64,000 nt of DNA from an uncultured Prevotella sp. (GCA_905233165.1 CAJODL010000016.1:1-64000); one strand, 5' to 3'. Numbered from the stretch's first letter, positions 23,368-33,138 are shown. Numbers and translations are program-made. Notes: generated by a model not told the origin, from the sequence alone.

Positions 23368-23452
23368 CAAAATTACTGATTTTATCTGGTTGATATACCT
23401 CGTTCTATACGTATATATTCACGGTCTATATGGAAGGAATTTCCGAACTTTG
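23368..23452. promoter_or_regulatory. Divergent regulon promoters sharing one palindrome
   Basis: Core TATACGTATA at 23406-23415. Forward -7-like GAACTTTG (23445-23452) has a 33-bp core-to-TTTG gap; reverse -7 TAATTTTG (23368-23375) has 34 bp. One site therefore appears to serve both the SIS gene and the five-gene reverse operon. Confidence 0.8.
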
Positions 23453-23480
23453 CACCGCGAAACATATAAATCATAGTACA

Positions 23481-24608
23481 ATGACAGCAAAACAGACCAA
23501 CAAAATTACACCGAAAACTCGGGGCGGGAAGAAGCTCATGAGCGAGTTACTGACAGAAACTCGTAAGTACATCGAACAAGCGGAACATACAGATGTAGAG
23601 TCCCTGCGTCGGTTCCTGCTCACCAATCCAGAACGTCCCCTGATCGCGATGGGACATGGTGGTGCCCACTCCTCTGCTTCATATGCAGCTCTGCTCTACG
23701 GAACCAACTGTAGCTTAGGCCGTGTCGTAACTCCGTATCAGGCCAACTCTTTTTCTGACGAAACACTCCGTAACACGAAGCTCCTGCTTGTCAGCACGTC
23801 GTTGAAGAATCAGGATGCCGTGTACATCGCTGACCGCATGATTCGTGTGAATCCACAATACAGCTGCGCCATCACCATGTCCCACGACGAGAACGCCGTC
23901 ATGAAGCGTATGCAGAAGTCCAATCCCAACAGCGTCATCTGTCATACCTTTGATCGCGCCAACGGATTCATCAGCGTCAACGGAACCTTCGCGTACTTCT
24001 CCTTATTATATAAAGCCTTCACTGGTGATGCCGACCTCTCGCATAAGCTGGCTCTCTCGTCAGAGTCTGCCGATAATTACACATATCGCTGCGTCGATGG
24101 CATCACGACTCCGCCTGACCTTAGCTCCATCTCGCAATTCACCGTACTGTACGGATCATACGGTGAACCTGTAGCTCATAAGATGGAGAGTAACATGACC
24201 GAAGCCGGTCTGGCCTCCTGTGTCATCTCAGACTTCCGCGACGAATGCCACGGACGCTTCCTCGCGCTCTCCAACTTTATCAGCAGTCCCAAACACCCAC
24301 AGACCGACTGCGCACTGGTGCTGTTAGTCACTCCTCGCGAAGAAGCCGTATGCCGTAATCTGCTTGATCGACTGCCAGGTCATCTGCCCGCCATCATCAT
24401 CCGTACTGACATCGACTCGCCATTGGGCTCCATTGACCTGCTGTACAAGATGAGCATGTTCACCAGCGACTTTGGCGAGAAGTATCGTCATTCCAACCCC
24501 AACGATCCCAACAACCTGGGCGGTATTGACAAGCGACTCTTCCGTGATCATGTTTCCTTCCGTGAAGACTTCAGCCGCTTTGGTCCTCTTAAACTGGTAT
24601 ACGTATAG
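23481..24608 (+). CDS. SIS-domain sugar isomerase-like protein
   Basis: 375 aa from the ATG at 23481; the upstream in-frame GTG/ATG codons lie before the expected transcript start. Residues about 55-200 form a sugar isomerase (SIS) domain: AMGHGGAHSSASYAALL (phosphate loop), LLLVSTSLKNQDAVYIADRM and SCAITMSHDE. A second, weaker SIS-like half follows (VLYGSYGEPVAHKMES... ALVLLVTPREEA), as in GlmS-type tandem SIS proteins, but without a glutaminase domain. It would bind or isomerise a phosphosugar. A PfkB kinase with its own regulon promoter follows, so the two probably process the same sugar or nucleoside phosphate. Confidence 0.78.
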   Translation: MTAKQTNKITPKTRGGKKLMSELLTETRKYIEQAEHTDVESLRRFLLTNPERPLIAMGHGGAHSSASYAALLYGTNCSLGRVVTPYQANSFSDETLRNTKLLLVSTSLKNQDAVYIADRMIRVNPQYSCAITMSHDENAVMKRMQKSNPNSVICHTFDRANGFISVNGTFAYFSLLYKAFTGDADLSHKLALSSESADNYTYRCVDGITTPPDLSSISQFTVLYGSYGEPVAHKMESNMTEAGLASCVISDFRDECHGRFLALSNFISSPKHPQTDCALVLLVTPREEAVCRNLLDRLPGHLPAIIIRTDIDSPLGSIDLLYKMSMFTSDFGEKYRHSNPNDPNNLGGIDKRLFRDHVSFREDFSRFGPLKLVYV

Positions 24609-24644
24609 CTCTAAGTTCTCTTTGAAATAGTTTTCTTACCTTTG
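24598..24644 (+). promoter_or_regulatory. Regulon promoter and palindrome for the PfkB gene
   Basis: Core TATACGTATA (24598-24607) overlaps the last codons and stop of the SIS gene. The -7 element TACCTTTG is at 24637-24644; the gap is 33 bp. Confidence 0.85.
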
Positions 24645-24674
24645 CACCAGATTGATTAATTTATGTTGTATAAT

Positions 24675-25583
24675 ATGAATAAGGTAAATGAAACGATTGG
24701 GCTGACATGCCTTGGTGCGGGTACTTTCCCGCTCGACAATCTTCAAGAGAAGATCGGTAAGAACGTGAACATCATCTACCAGCATGTGGGTGGTACGGCA
24801 GGCAATGTCATGACCATCCTCGCATGGATGGGGTGGCATACACTGCCTGCTGCTCGTCTCGATGACTCTGAGGTGGGGTTTCAGCTGAAGGCTGACATGG
24901 AGGCTTATGGCTGTGACACTCGGCTTGTCAGCAATGCGCCTGACGGTGGTACGACCATCCTCGACATCATCCACAAAACAGGGCGTGACGGTAAACCCAA
25001 GACCGCCTACATGGCTCACTCTCCTCGTGGTGGACGTTTCGTCAACCATCGCTTTTGGACGTTGAAACAGGCGCAGGAACTCTTCGACTCGCTGGAGGAG
25101 ATGCCCGACGTATTCTTCTTCGACCGCTGCGCTCCTGGCAACATCCTGCTTGCTCAGCTGTTCCATGAGCGTGGGGTGCTTGTGTATTACGAACCGAATG
25201 AGCCTGTAGACCGCAATTTTCTCCGTGCTGTGGCTGCCAGTGACATCGTGAAATTCTCTAACGAGAAGCATCCTGACGTCTCGTTCACTGAAGGTTTTAC
25301 TGACAAGCTCTTCATTCAGACGCTGAACGAGAAAGGTCTTCGTTTTAAGCTTCGTTCAGAGGGCTGGATTACAATTCCTCCTGAACACAACCCACATGCT
25401 GTGGATGGTGAAGGTGCCGGTGACTGGACAACCTCGGCTTTCATCAATGAGATGGGGCATCACCACATGCTGACCTTTGACAGAATTCATCTGCCAAACG
25501 TCACCCACTGCCTGGAAGAAGCACAGCGGGTTGCTTCTCAAAGTGTTTCATATATAGGTGCAAAGGGACTGATTCATCATTAG
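24675..25583 (+). CDS. PfkB-family carbohydrate/nucleoside kinase
   Basis: 302 aa from the ATG at 24675; one at 24663 is also possible. The N-terminal PfkB signature is GGTAGNVMTILAWMG (residues about 41-55) and the C-terminal signature is VDGEGAGDWTTSAFI with the catalytic Asp of G-A-G-D. Middle strands (VFFFDRCAPGN, VYYEPN) fit ribokinase-fold enzymes. They phosphorylate sugars, nucleosides or vitamins; the substrate cannot be told. It is preceded by the SIS gene but has its own palindrome. In this context, kinase action on ribose or a nucleoside released from ADP-ribose turnover is an attractive but untested idea. Confidence 0.85.
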   Translation: MNKVNETIGLTCLGAGTFPLDNLQEKIGKNVNIIYQHVGGTAGNVMTILAWMGWHTLPAARLDDSEVGFQLKADMEAYGCDTRLVSNAPDGGTTILDIIHKTGRDGKPKTAYMAHSPRGGRFVNHRFWTLKQAQELFDSLEEMPDVFFFDRCAPGNILLAQLFHERGVLVYYEPNEPVDRNFLRAVAASDIVKFSNEKHPDVSFTEGFTDKLFIQTLNEKGLRFKLRSEGWITIPPEHNPHAVDGEGAGDWTTSAFINEMGHHHMLTFDRIHLPNVTHCLEEAQRVASQSVSYIGAKGLIHH

Positions 25584-25589
25584 TCCCTT
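25563..25589 (+). terminator. Hairpin at the end of the PfkB gene
   Basis: Perfect 8-bp stem AAGGGACT/AGTCCCTT overlapping the stop codon, followed by a weakly T-rich stretch. It separates the kinase from the helicase-nuclease operon. Confidence 0.5.
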
Positions 25590-25640
25590 ACTATTTCTTA
25601 AAAATGAGCCTCAGAAAGTACAAGTTTGGGAAATTATTCG

Positions 25641-25648
25641 TAAATTTG
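25641..25648 (+). promoter_or_regulatory. Promoter -7 element of the AddAB-NADAR-Sir2 operon
   Basis: TAAATTTG 26 bp before the ATG, with TTTG 20 bp upstream at 25625-25628 resembling a -33 element. No regulon palindrome: an ordinary promoter. Confidence 0.6.
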
Positions 25649-25673
25649 CAGAAGATAGCTAAATAAACCAAGT

Positions 25674-28346
25674 ATGAAGATTGTATATAGTCCTTTCTAC
25701 AGTGGGAATTACTTTATGAACATGCAAGACCAGAAAGTGGCACTTGATGTTCAGGTATTGGAAACCCAAGGTCTTCTTAGCCAGCTTGCTTTACATGCTG
25801 GTATCCATCAACAAATGCCATCATATCCGGAACGGCTCACCTCGTACCATAAAGCTCTGCTGGATTATGATAGCAGTTTTAAGGACAATATCTTCCATCG
25901 GAGTATTGTCATTGATAGCATGAGTGTTGCAAAAACTCTACTCCGTTGGCGAGATAACTTGGCTTTGTGCGGTTGGAGTAAGAATATTGTTTTGAAAGAT
26001 AGTACTCGTCTCAATACATTGGCTGAGATTGATAACTATTTCAAGGACGAAGGCCTTGCCGCATTGTTTGCTAAACTATCAGACACTATCCGCAGGATGG
26101 AATCTGGAGAGCTAAATGTCCCTATGGCATACAAGACTCTCATCATTGAGATACCTTGTCATGTGGATCTCCTTCCTGATTTCATAAAGCCACTTATGTC
26201 ATCACTCCAAAATCTTGATGTAACCATTGAGGAGAAAACGGACTATACAAAGTCGCAACCAGCGACTATCACAGAGATACATTTTTCCCAGCTATGGAAA
26301 GCTGAAGCATGGTTGGCACAGCTGCAACCAAATGCTTATGAAGTTTGGATCAACACCAACAACAAGCGCCTTGACAACTGGCTTCATATGTCGGGCAACC
26401 CTGTCTGCGGTAGCGAGATGACCGATACCAATCCGCAGATAACACAAATGTTTCTATTGGCTATACAACTTTTCCAGCGTCCTCTTAATGTGAATACGCT
26501 TCTGCAATATCTCTTCCTGCCAGAATGTCCTCTTGACAGAAGACTTCGAAGAGAATTGGCAAATAGAATTGTTCATGAGGGAGGCTTTTGCAATGAGAAG
26601 GTGCAGGATTGTGTCAACAGCTATATTGAGCGAGAACTTAAAGATGAAGATGATGAAACACCACAGGAAATGACAAAGGAACAGCGCGAGGAGAACTATA
26701 TCACCTATTTACCGTTCGATATAAGGACAGATGAAGGAGCCTTACCACTCGCAGAGGAAGCGAACGAGGTGAATGTCAAAGCTCTGTCTAAATTTCTGTC
26801 TTCAATCAGTTCCTACGCATCAAGTAAAGCAGTAAAGATTGCTGCTGTACAACCTTATGACGCACGGATTGCTCAATTAAGGAACGTTGCAGAGATGACC
26901 GATGCATTGCTCCATCAGATAGAAACGTTGATTGATGGCAACTTGTCCTTTACTACTCTTAACCAATGGGCGCAATCGCTTTATGAGGACGGTGACTATA
27001 CACTCTATCATGCGCAAGTCAATAGAAGGAACGTTATCAACAGACCCTCAAATATGATTGGGGAGTCCAAGAATACCGTATGGTGTGATTTCTATGGTGA
27101 TGTGCAGGCCACCCTCTCTACTGATTTCCTTTCAAATCTTGAGGTAAAACAACTGAAGGAAGCCGGTATCTTACTTTGGGACAAACAGCATGAAAGTGAC
27201 TTTATGCACTTGATGCTGGCCATGCCTGTTTATAAGACTTCAGGTAATCTCACCGTTGTAACTTGTTCACAGCAAGGAGCCACCAAACTACCCATGCATC
27301 CCCTGTATCTCCAATTGCCCGCCATCACTAAGCAGGAAGACGGAGATAAACTGTATAGCGAGATAGCTTCCAAGAAGATTGACGTGATTGACAATCACCG
27401 TGATACAGATGCAGAGAAAATCTGTTTTGATGCGGGAAAGCATCCTGTCAAATGGCGGTCTAAAGAGAGTTTTTCTGCCTTAGAGAAGTTACTCCAGTCC
27501 CCCCTCGACTATTTCATGAACTACACTTTGGGATTCACAGATGCCAGTGATACGGACATCAAATTGCCGCTGACTTATGGAAATGTGGCTCATGATGTGG
27601 TTGAGAATCTCTTCACTTCCGAAAGAAACGGTGAACCGCTTTCAGAATTTGTCGTCAGCCATTATGAAGTCGCATTCCGTAGGGCACTTATTAGAAAAGG
27701 CGCTATACTTTTGCTGCCTGAGCATCATCTCAACAAAGAGCGCATAAAATACAAGTTGAAAGAATGTGTCAGTAAGTTGGCCACTATCATTCAGGAGAAT
27801 GGTCTGACGGTCATTCAGTGCGAGCAGGAAGAAGAACAAGATCTGGGACTACAAGGGGGTGTCGCTCTCCATGGCTTTATTGATATGTTGCTAAATGACA
27901 AAGCAGGCAACAATGTGGTGTTCGACTTAAAATGGGTTAGCAAAAAAGATAAGTACAAGACAGTGTTGGAGAAAAATCGTGCTCTCCAGCTTGCGATTTA
28001 TAAAGATATGCTATTACACCATGATAATCGTCCTCAGTCCGTTCGCACTGCATATTTTGTCATGCCTTATGGAATACTCTACAGTACTGATGATTTCTTT
28101 GGTAGCAATTGTGAGTTGATTACTCCCAACATGCAGCCTGATATCATGGAACAACTGCGAAAGGGCTATGCCGAGAGGGTAAGTGAGATTAGTAGTGGAG
28201 TTATTGAAACGGCTGATAATGTACCCATCAGCAAGTTGAGTTATGCTCAGTCTGGCAATGTCTATCCTCTGGAAGATGACGGGAAAAAGACTGAGCCCAA
28301 AAAGGCAGAGAACCTGTATTCAGACTATAAGTGTTTCACCATCTAA
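25674..28346 (+). CDS. AddB-like protein with PD-(D/E)XK nuclease domain
   Basis: 890 aa. The C-terminal third is a RecB/AddB-type nuclease: SALEKLLQSPLDYFMNYTLG, YGNVAHDVVENLF (His of the RecB motif), GFIDMLLND (about 733) and VVFDLKW (D-x-K, about 750), then RALQLAIYKDML. The N-terminal 600 residues correspond to the inactive-helicase half typical of AddB; a good Walker A is not visible. No Fe-S cysteine set was found. It pairs with the UvrD-type helicase-nuclease 14 bp downstream, giving a complete AddAB-like double-strand-end processing machine. The operon continues with NADAR and Sir2 genes. Confidence 0.82.
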   Translation: MKIVYSPFYSGNYFMNMQDQKVALDVQVLETQGLLSQLALHAGIHQQMPSYPERLTSYHKALLDYDSSFKDNIFHRSIVIDSMSVAKTLLRWRDNLALCGWSKNIVLKDSTRLNTLAEIDNYFKDEGLAALFAKLSDTIRRMESGELNVPMAYKTLIIEIPCHVDLLPDFIKPLMSSLQNLDVTIEEKTDYTKSQPATITEIHFSQLWKAEAWLAQLQPNAYEVWINTNNKRLDNWLHMSGNPVCGSEMTDTNPQITQMFLLAIQLFQRPLNVNTLLQYLFLPECPLDRRLRRELANRIVHEGGFCNEKVQDCVNSYIERELKDEDDETPQEMTKEQREENYITYLPFDIRTDEGALPLAEEANEVNVKALSKFLSSISSYASSKAVKIAAVQPYDARIAQLRNVAEMTDALLHQIETLIDGNLSFTTLNQWAQSLYEDGDYTLYHAQVNRRNVINRPSNMIGESKNTVWCDFYGDVQATLSTDFLSNLEVKQLKEAGILLWDKQHESDFMHLMLAMPVYKTSGNLTVVTCSQQGATKLPMHPLYLQLPAITKQEDGDKLYSEIASKKIDVIDNHRDTDAEKICFDAGKHPVKWRSKESFSALEKLLQSPLDYFMNYTLGFTDASDTDIKLPLTYGNVAHDVVENLFTSERNGEPLSEFVVSHYEVAFRRALIRKGAILLLPEHHLNKERIKYKLKECVSKLATIIQENGLTVIQCEQEEEQDLGLQGGVALHGFIDMLLNDKAGNNVVFDLKWVSKKDKYKTVLEKNRALQLAIYKDMLLHHDNRPQSVRTAYFVMPYGILYSTDDFFGSNCELITPNMQPDIMEQLRKGYAERVSEISSGVIETADNVPISKLSYAQSGNVYPLEDDGKKTEPKKAENLYSDYKCFTI

Positions 28347-28360
28347 CGCTGCAGATTATC

Positions 28361-31300
28361 ATGACAAAGACTTTCATAAGCGCCGGAGCAGGATCTGGCA
28401 AAACATACAGAATAACCACCGATGTCGCAAAGATGGTGTTCGACGGGAAGTTGAATCCCGAACAGGTAATAATGACTACGTTTACCAAGGCTGCCGCACA
28501 GGAACTACGCGAGAAGGCAAAAAAAGAACTGGCTAAACTTGGCAAGCATCGTGAGGCACAGCAAATGGAACATGCTCTTATTGGAACTGTCCATTCTGTG
28601 GCCAATTCTTTCCTGACCAAGTATTGGTATCTGCTCGGCATTATGCCTGATGCCGCTGCTATGGAAGAGAATGAACTCCAGCTTTATCGTGACCATTCAC
28701 TTCGCGGGCTGCTTGAGCCCAAAGACCGCAATTTCCTCTATAGATATGCGGAAGACTATAATGTTATATATGATCCAAAGGAGCGCAAGTCTGGTATAAA
28801 TTATGAGTTTTGGAAGGCTGACCTCTGTAAAGTTCTCGACTTCATGCAGTGGTATGGCATCAATGAAGAGCAACTGAAGAAAAGCCTTGAAACAACCGAA
28901 AGCTTCATTAAGTGTTTGGAACCTAAGGAAGATACATCACTGATGGAATGTGCCAAAGCCGTTATCTGTGAGGTTGAAGAGATTCTGACCAGTATGACCA
29001 GACCTGGGGCAAAGGCAAAAGCTGAATTCGAGCGTATCAATTACTACAAGGGGCGAGAACTTTCTATAGACGAACTGAATGACTTGGAATCTATAGCCAA
29101 GGGACGTTGCAAGGATTCTGATAATACAAAGCGTTTGTCAGCAAGTCTTTCAGGAATGGAAATTTTCACAGAGGAGAGATCCAAACGTCAAAGAGAGTAC
29201 GCCTCCCTCATTTTCCGATTGGCCAGCAGATGGCAAAAGGAATACCGTCAGTATAAGGATGAGCATCACCTGATAGACTTCAACGACATGGAGGAGATGT
29301 TCCTTGACCTACTTGGGATGCCTGAGGTTCAGAATGACATCAAGTCGCGTTATACCCATCTGTTTGTGGACGAGTTCCAGGATTCCAACCCCATGCAGGT
29401 ACGCATCTTTCAGGGACTTTCCAAACTGCTTAACACCTGCTATGTTGGTGATAAGAAGCAGGCTATATATGGCTTCCGAGGATCTGACACAGAATTGACA
29501 GCTGCAGTAGCCGACAGCATTTCTGACACAGAACATTTGGAGCACTCTTACCGTTCAGTCAAGCCGCTTGTTGACTTCTCTAATGCCATTTTCTCGCAGG
29601 TATTCAGCAAGATGACAGAGAAGGAAGTGAAACTATCGATGCCAGAGAAGAATGGCAATGACACTCCTGTCAAACATCCACTTCGCCTATGGCCTTATAA
29701 CGGTGACAAGAATCTTGCTCAACAAATCCAACAGTTCATACTCCAAGAGGGAATGGATGCGAAAGACGTCGCCGTCTTGGCTCGTACGAATGAGAACTTG
29801 GATAAGTTGGCCGATGAACTTCGAGCATTAAAGGTTCCTGTATGTCGTGAATCCAATGACATAAAGGAGTCAAGGGCTGGCCGTCTTATGAAAGCTCTCC
29901 TTACTTTGGTTAACAGACCACACAATCAGTTGGCACGAGCAGAAGTAGCCTATCTGACGGAACCAGGCTATAATGTCACCAAGATTATCGAAAATCGACT
30001 TGACTTCCTGTCTGAAGAGAGTCAAGACCCTACTGTGTATCTAAAAGAAGTGCCCATTTTAAACCGTTTGGGTAGTCTTCTGAGTTTTCGCTCCACGAAA
30101 GAACAGGAGTTTGCAACTAACTTGCTTGGCTATCAAAGTATAAGTTCGCTTGTTGAGAGTCTCGTTATCGAACTTGACCTCTATGCTCTAGTACAGGGGT
30201 GGGAAAACGCGTTAGCAGAGGAAACTAACCTCCAAGTGCTTATAGACCTTGCACGGAGATATGAAGACTATGCTACCAAATTAGCACAGCCCGCAACAGT
30301 GGCAGGCTTTATAGATTTCTTCACCGGACAGAAACAAGACGGAGCTGCAAACGAAGACGGTGTTCGGCTTTTTACCTATCATAAGTCGAAGGGGTTGGAA
30401 TGGAAGGTAGTCATCCTGCTGTCGCTTGAAAACGATGCTTCCGATGCCACAAAGATAGCTACACGTAGTATGTTGGGATGTCACTATCATCGCGAACTGC
30501 TACCGACTCCGGAGAATCCAAACCCTCCTATGACTATCTCATTGGTTCGTAACATCTATGCTCCTTCAAACGAGAATGCCAAGAAATCTGCAGTCACATC
30601 ACGTATGCAGCAACATCCGTCTTGGCAATCCATCTCAGAACGTGAGATAGGAGAGAATGCACGACTACTATATGTGGGTGTAACCCGTGCTCGTGAAATT
30701 CTGATTCTTGCCCCTAAAGAGAAAGACAATGGCATTACCCTCAGCTGGTTCCGTTCAGTTGGAGTTGAGAATGTTGCACAACTTCTTGACGGGAGTCATA
30801 GCCAAGACCTCTTTGGCATAGGTATGCCGTTCCATATCGAGCGTTATGATAGTGACAACGTTTTAGCTTGGCCTGAACACGTCATGAACGGTGTTCACGA
30901 TATGGCAAAAGACTTCTCTCCGCTAAATAACATTCTTTTTGTATCTCCGTCAAAAGCAGGAACAGCTCCACATGACATTGTTCCCATTAACGACAAAGAG
31001 CATCGTATGCTCGTCCGTAACAAAACGAGCGAAGAATCTCTCATGGGGGACTTCATCCACCAAGTATTTTGTTGTTGTGATGACGGTATCAGTGTTGAGC
31101 GAATTATTCAGCTCCGTGACAGCTATGGGTTTACAGAAAAGAATATGCCAGAGCCAGGCCGATTGTTAGATTCGTGGACATATCTGACAGATTTGCTTGA
31201 ATCACGCTACGGAAAATCTGTAATGCGGCATCATGAGAAACCTTTCCGTCATATTGACGATGAAGGACATGTAGTTAGCGGCTACATTGATCTCATCTGG

Positions 31301-31510
31301 GAAACAGTAGATTCGTATATTATTATTGATTACAAGACATGCCCCGGCAGCTATAGTCTTGTGTTCAATCCAACCAGTGAACACTATGCAGGCCGTCATG
31401 GCGACCAACTCGACTGCTATCAGCAGGCTTTAGAAGCTGAAGGGAAGAAAAAGGTCGCTGCGAGAATTATCTATTATCCCATCACACAATTCGTCGTTGA
31501 AGTAAAGTAA
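28361..31510 (+). CDS. AddA-like UvrD helicase with C-terminal nuclease
   Basis: 1049 aa from the ATG at 28361. SF1A helicase motifs: FISAGAGSGKT (Walker A, 6-16), TFTKAAAQELREKA (Ia), LFVDEFQDSNPMQ (Walker B, about 333), VGDKKQAIYGFRGSD (III), TYHKSKGLEWKVV (V) and LLYVGVTRARE (VI, about 767). The C terminus has a PD-(D/E)XK nuclease: VSGYIDLIWE (about 974) and IIIDYKTCPGS (about 985), then GDQLDCYQQAL. This is the AddA layout. The size is slightly below typical AddA. It acts with the AddB-like gene upstream. It may be a genomic recombination enzyme copy recruited to defence or stress, given NADAR and Sir2 as operon partners. Confidence 0.87.
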   Translation: MTKTFISAGAGSGKTYRITTDVAKMVFDGKLNPEQVIMTTFTKAAAQELREKAKKELAKLGKHREAQQMEHALIGTVHSVANSFLTKYWYLLGIMPDAAAMEENELQLYRDHSLRGLLEPKDRNFLYRYAEDYNVIYDPKERKSGINYEFWKADLCKVLDFMQWYGINEEQLKKSLETTESFIKCLEPKEDTSLMECAKAVICEVEEILTSMTRPGAKAKAEFERINYYKGRELSIDELNDLESIAKGRCKDSDNTKRLSASLSGMEIFTEERSKRQREYASLIFRLASRWQKEYRQYKDEHHLIDFNDMEEMFLDLLGMPEVQNDIKSRYTHLFVDEFQDSNPMQVRIFQGLSKLLNTCYVGDKKQAIYGFRGSDTELTAAVADSISDTEHLEHSYRSVKPLVDFSNAIFSQVFSKMTEKEVKLSMPEKNGNDTPVKHPLRLWPYNGDKNLAQQIQQFILQEGMDAKDVAVLARTNENLDKLADELRALKVPVCRESNDIKESRAGRLMKALLTLVNRPHNQLARAEVAYLTEPGYNVTKIIENRLDFLSEESQDPTVYLKEVPILNRLGSLLSFRSTKEQEFATNLLGYQSISSLVESLVIELDLYALVQGWENALAEETNLQVLIDLARRYEDYATKLAQPATVAGFIDFFTGQKQDGAANEDGVRLFTYHKSKGLEWKVVILLSLENDASDATKIATRSMLGCHYHRELLPTPENPNPPMTISLVRNIYAPSNENAKKSAVTSRMQQHPSWQSISEREIGENARLLYVGVTRAREILILAPKEKDNGITLSWFRSVGVENVAQLLDGSHSQDLFGIGMPFHIERYDSDNVLAWPEHVMNGVHDMAKDFSPLNNILFVSPSKAGTAPHDIVPINDKEHRMLVRNKTSEESLMGDFIHQVFCCCDDGISVERIIQLRDSYGFTEKNMPEPGRLLDSWTYLTDLLESRYGKSVMRHHEKPFRHIDDEGHVVSGYIDLIWETVDSYIIIDYKTCPGSYSLVFNPTSEHYAGRHGDQLDCYQQALEAEGKKKVAARIIYYPITQFVVEVK

Positions 31511-31521
31511 ATCAAATAATT

Positions 31522-32403
31522 ATGAGAGTAACAGATAAACACGTATGTTTCTGGAACGAATGGCCAAGCAATTGGCATCCAGCAGAATTTGACATTGAAG
31601 TAAACGAAGTACACTGTCACTTCTATAATACTGAGCAGTATTTCATGTATATGAAGGCCATTGTCTTTGGTGATGAAGAAATTGCCAAGCAAATCCTCGC
31701 TGATGGCGATCCCAAAAAGGTAAAGGCTCTTGGCCGTAAGGTGCAGAACTATGACGAACAGGTTTGGAATGATAAGCGTTATCAAATCATGCTTAAAGCC
31801 AATGTCGCCAAGTTCAGTCAAAACGAAGACTTGAAACAACTTCTTCTATCCCCGGAATATAAGGGACATGGTTTTGTTGAAGCCTCTCCTTATGATAAAG
31901 TATGGGGTATTCGTATGTATGAGAGTAATCCAGATATAGACAACGAGACTAAGTGGAAAGGGCTCAACCTTCTTGGCAAAGTCCTGGACGAAACCCGCAG
32001 AATCATTGTTGAAGAAGAGTCCATTAAAGAGAATTTCTTAATCTGGGATGACCGAGATACAAACGAGTGCTTCTTTGGTATTTCTATTCTTATAGGTGAC
32101 CAATCATATACAGGAAAGAAGGAGTTGAAGTTTGATTCAAGCAATCCTGATAAGATGCCAACAATATTGCTCGATGACGAATATTGGCAAGTCGAAAGCT
32201 TGAAACTTACCGATAGGCATGAAATGGAACTGAATCTTATCAGTAACGATATCACCAAAAAAGTGCTTGTTTCAGATGATGAAATTGAAAAGAAGGAAGC
32301 TTACAAGCTACTCTGTGCGGCCTTCGATAATACTGAGCACGAGAAATCAGAAGGTGAAGACTATGAAGATGTAGAGGATTTCTACGGATGGGAACTTTCA
32401 TAG
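31522..32403 (+). CDS. NADAR-family ADP-ribose hydrolase (paralogue 2) with C-terminal extension
   Basis: 293 aa. Residues 1-165 form a NADAR domain: VCFWNEWPSNWHPAEF (about 8-23), YNTEQYFMYMKAIVFGD, GRKVQNYDEQVWNDKRY, and WKGLNLLGKVLDETR (about 146-160). The last 130 residues are an acidic extension (IWDDRDTNECFFGISI... EGEDYEDVEDFYGW) not found in the other NADAR here. It is third in the AddAB operon (11 bp after the helicase), followed by Sir2. It should hydrolyse an ADP-ribose glycosidic link, probably on guanine; pairing with DNA-end processing genes suggests a DNA target, but this is inference. Confidence 0.83.
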   Translation: MRVTDKHVCFWNEWPSNWHPAEFDIEVNEVHCHFYNTEQYFMYMKAIVFGDEEIAKQILADGDPKKVKALGRKVQNYDEQVWNDKRYQIMLKANVAKFSQNEDLKQLLLSPEYKGHGFVEASPYDKVWGIRMYESNPDIDNETKWKGLNLLGKVLDETRRIIVEEESIKENFLIWDDRDTNECFFGISILIGDQSYTGKKELKFDSSNPDKMPTILLDDEYWQVESLKLTDRHEMELNLISNDITKKVLVSDDEIEKKEAYKLLCAAFDNTEHEKSEGEDYEDVEDFYGWELS

Positions 32404-32428
32404 TTTATATAGGCAACTTATTTGGTAT

Positions 32429-33127
32429 ATGAATAAGAAATTGGTTGTTCTGTCTGGAGCTGGAATAAGTAAAGAGAGTGGTATTGATACATTCCGCGAT
32501 AAGGATGGCATTTGGAAAAAGAAAGATGCCATGCAGTTGGCAAGCATCGAAGGATGGAATAACGATCCTCAGGCTGTGCTTGACTTCTACAATGCCCGTC
32601 GTCGCCAGTTGCTGGAGGTTCAGCCAAACAAAGCTCATGAGTTGTTGGCACAACTTGAAGAATGGTACGATGTCAGTATAATCACCCAAAATGTCGATGA
32701 TCTTCATGAAAGAGCTGGATCTTCTCATGTCATACATCTTCATGGAGAGCTTGCCAAGGTCTGTTCGTCCATCGACAAGGAGAAAACGGAATGTATCGAG
32801 TTCCGCCCTCTGTTTGATGATATTCAGCTTGGTGACAAAGCTAAAGACGGTAGTCAGCTTCGTCCTTATATTGTCTGGTTTGGTGAACCTGTTCCCAACA
32901 TGCCTATTGCAATGAATACGGCTTTCGAGGCTGATATCTTTGTTGTTATTGGTACGTCTCTGTTGGTTTCACCAGCAAATACACTAACAGCATGTTCAGG
33001 TGCAAATCATAATATTGTTATTGATCCAGGGGAGGTGGAGATTCCAGAAGGGTTCCTCCATATCAAGGAAACCGCAACTATTGGTATGGAAATGCTATAC
33101 CATTCTCTCTGCAAATTGGCTCAATAA
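32429..33127 (+). CDS. Sir2-family NAD-dependent deacylase
   Basis: 232 aa. All sirtuin motifs are present: VVLSGAGISKESGIDTFR (6-23), IITQNVDDLHERAG (about 83-96), the catalytic HLHGE (about 104), PYIVWFGEPVPN (about 149) and VVIGTSLLVSPAN. The zinc-finger cysteines (C-x-x-C pairs) of class III/II enzymes are missing, as in other short Bacteroidota sirtuins. Sirtuins use NAD to deacylate lysines, or as NADases/ADP-ribosyltransferases in defence systems. It is the last gene of the AddB-AddA-NADAR operon (25 bp gap). It is either an NAD consumer working with the NADAR or an ordinary deacylase. Confidence 0.88.
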   Translation: MNKKLVVLSGAGISKESGIDTFRDKDGIWKKKDAMQLASIEGWNNDPQAVLDFYNARRRQLLEVQPNKAHELLAQLEEWYDVSIITQNVDDLHERAGSSHVIHLHGELAKVCSSIDKEKTECIEFRPLFDDIQLGDKAKDGSQLRPYIVWFGEPVPNMPIAMNTAFEADIFVVIGTSLLVSPANTLTACSGANHNIVIDPGEVEIPEGFLHIKETATIGMEMLYHSLCKLAQ

Positions 33128-33138
33128 ATCGCATTCGG

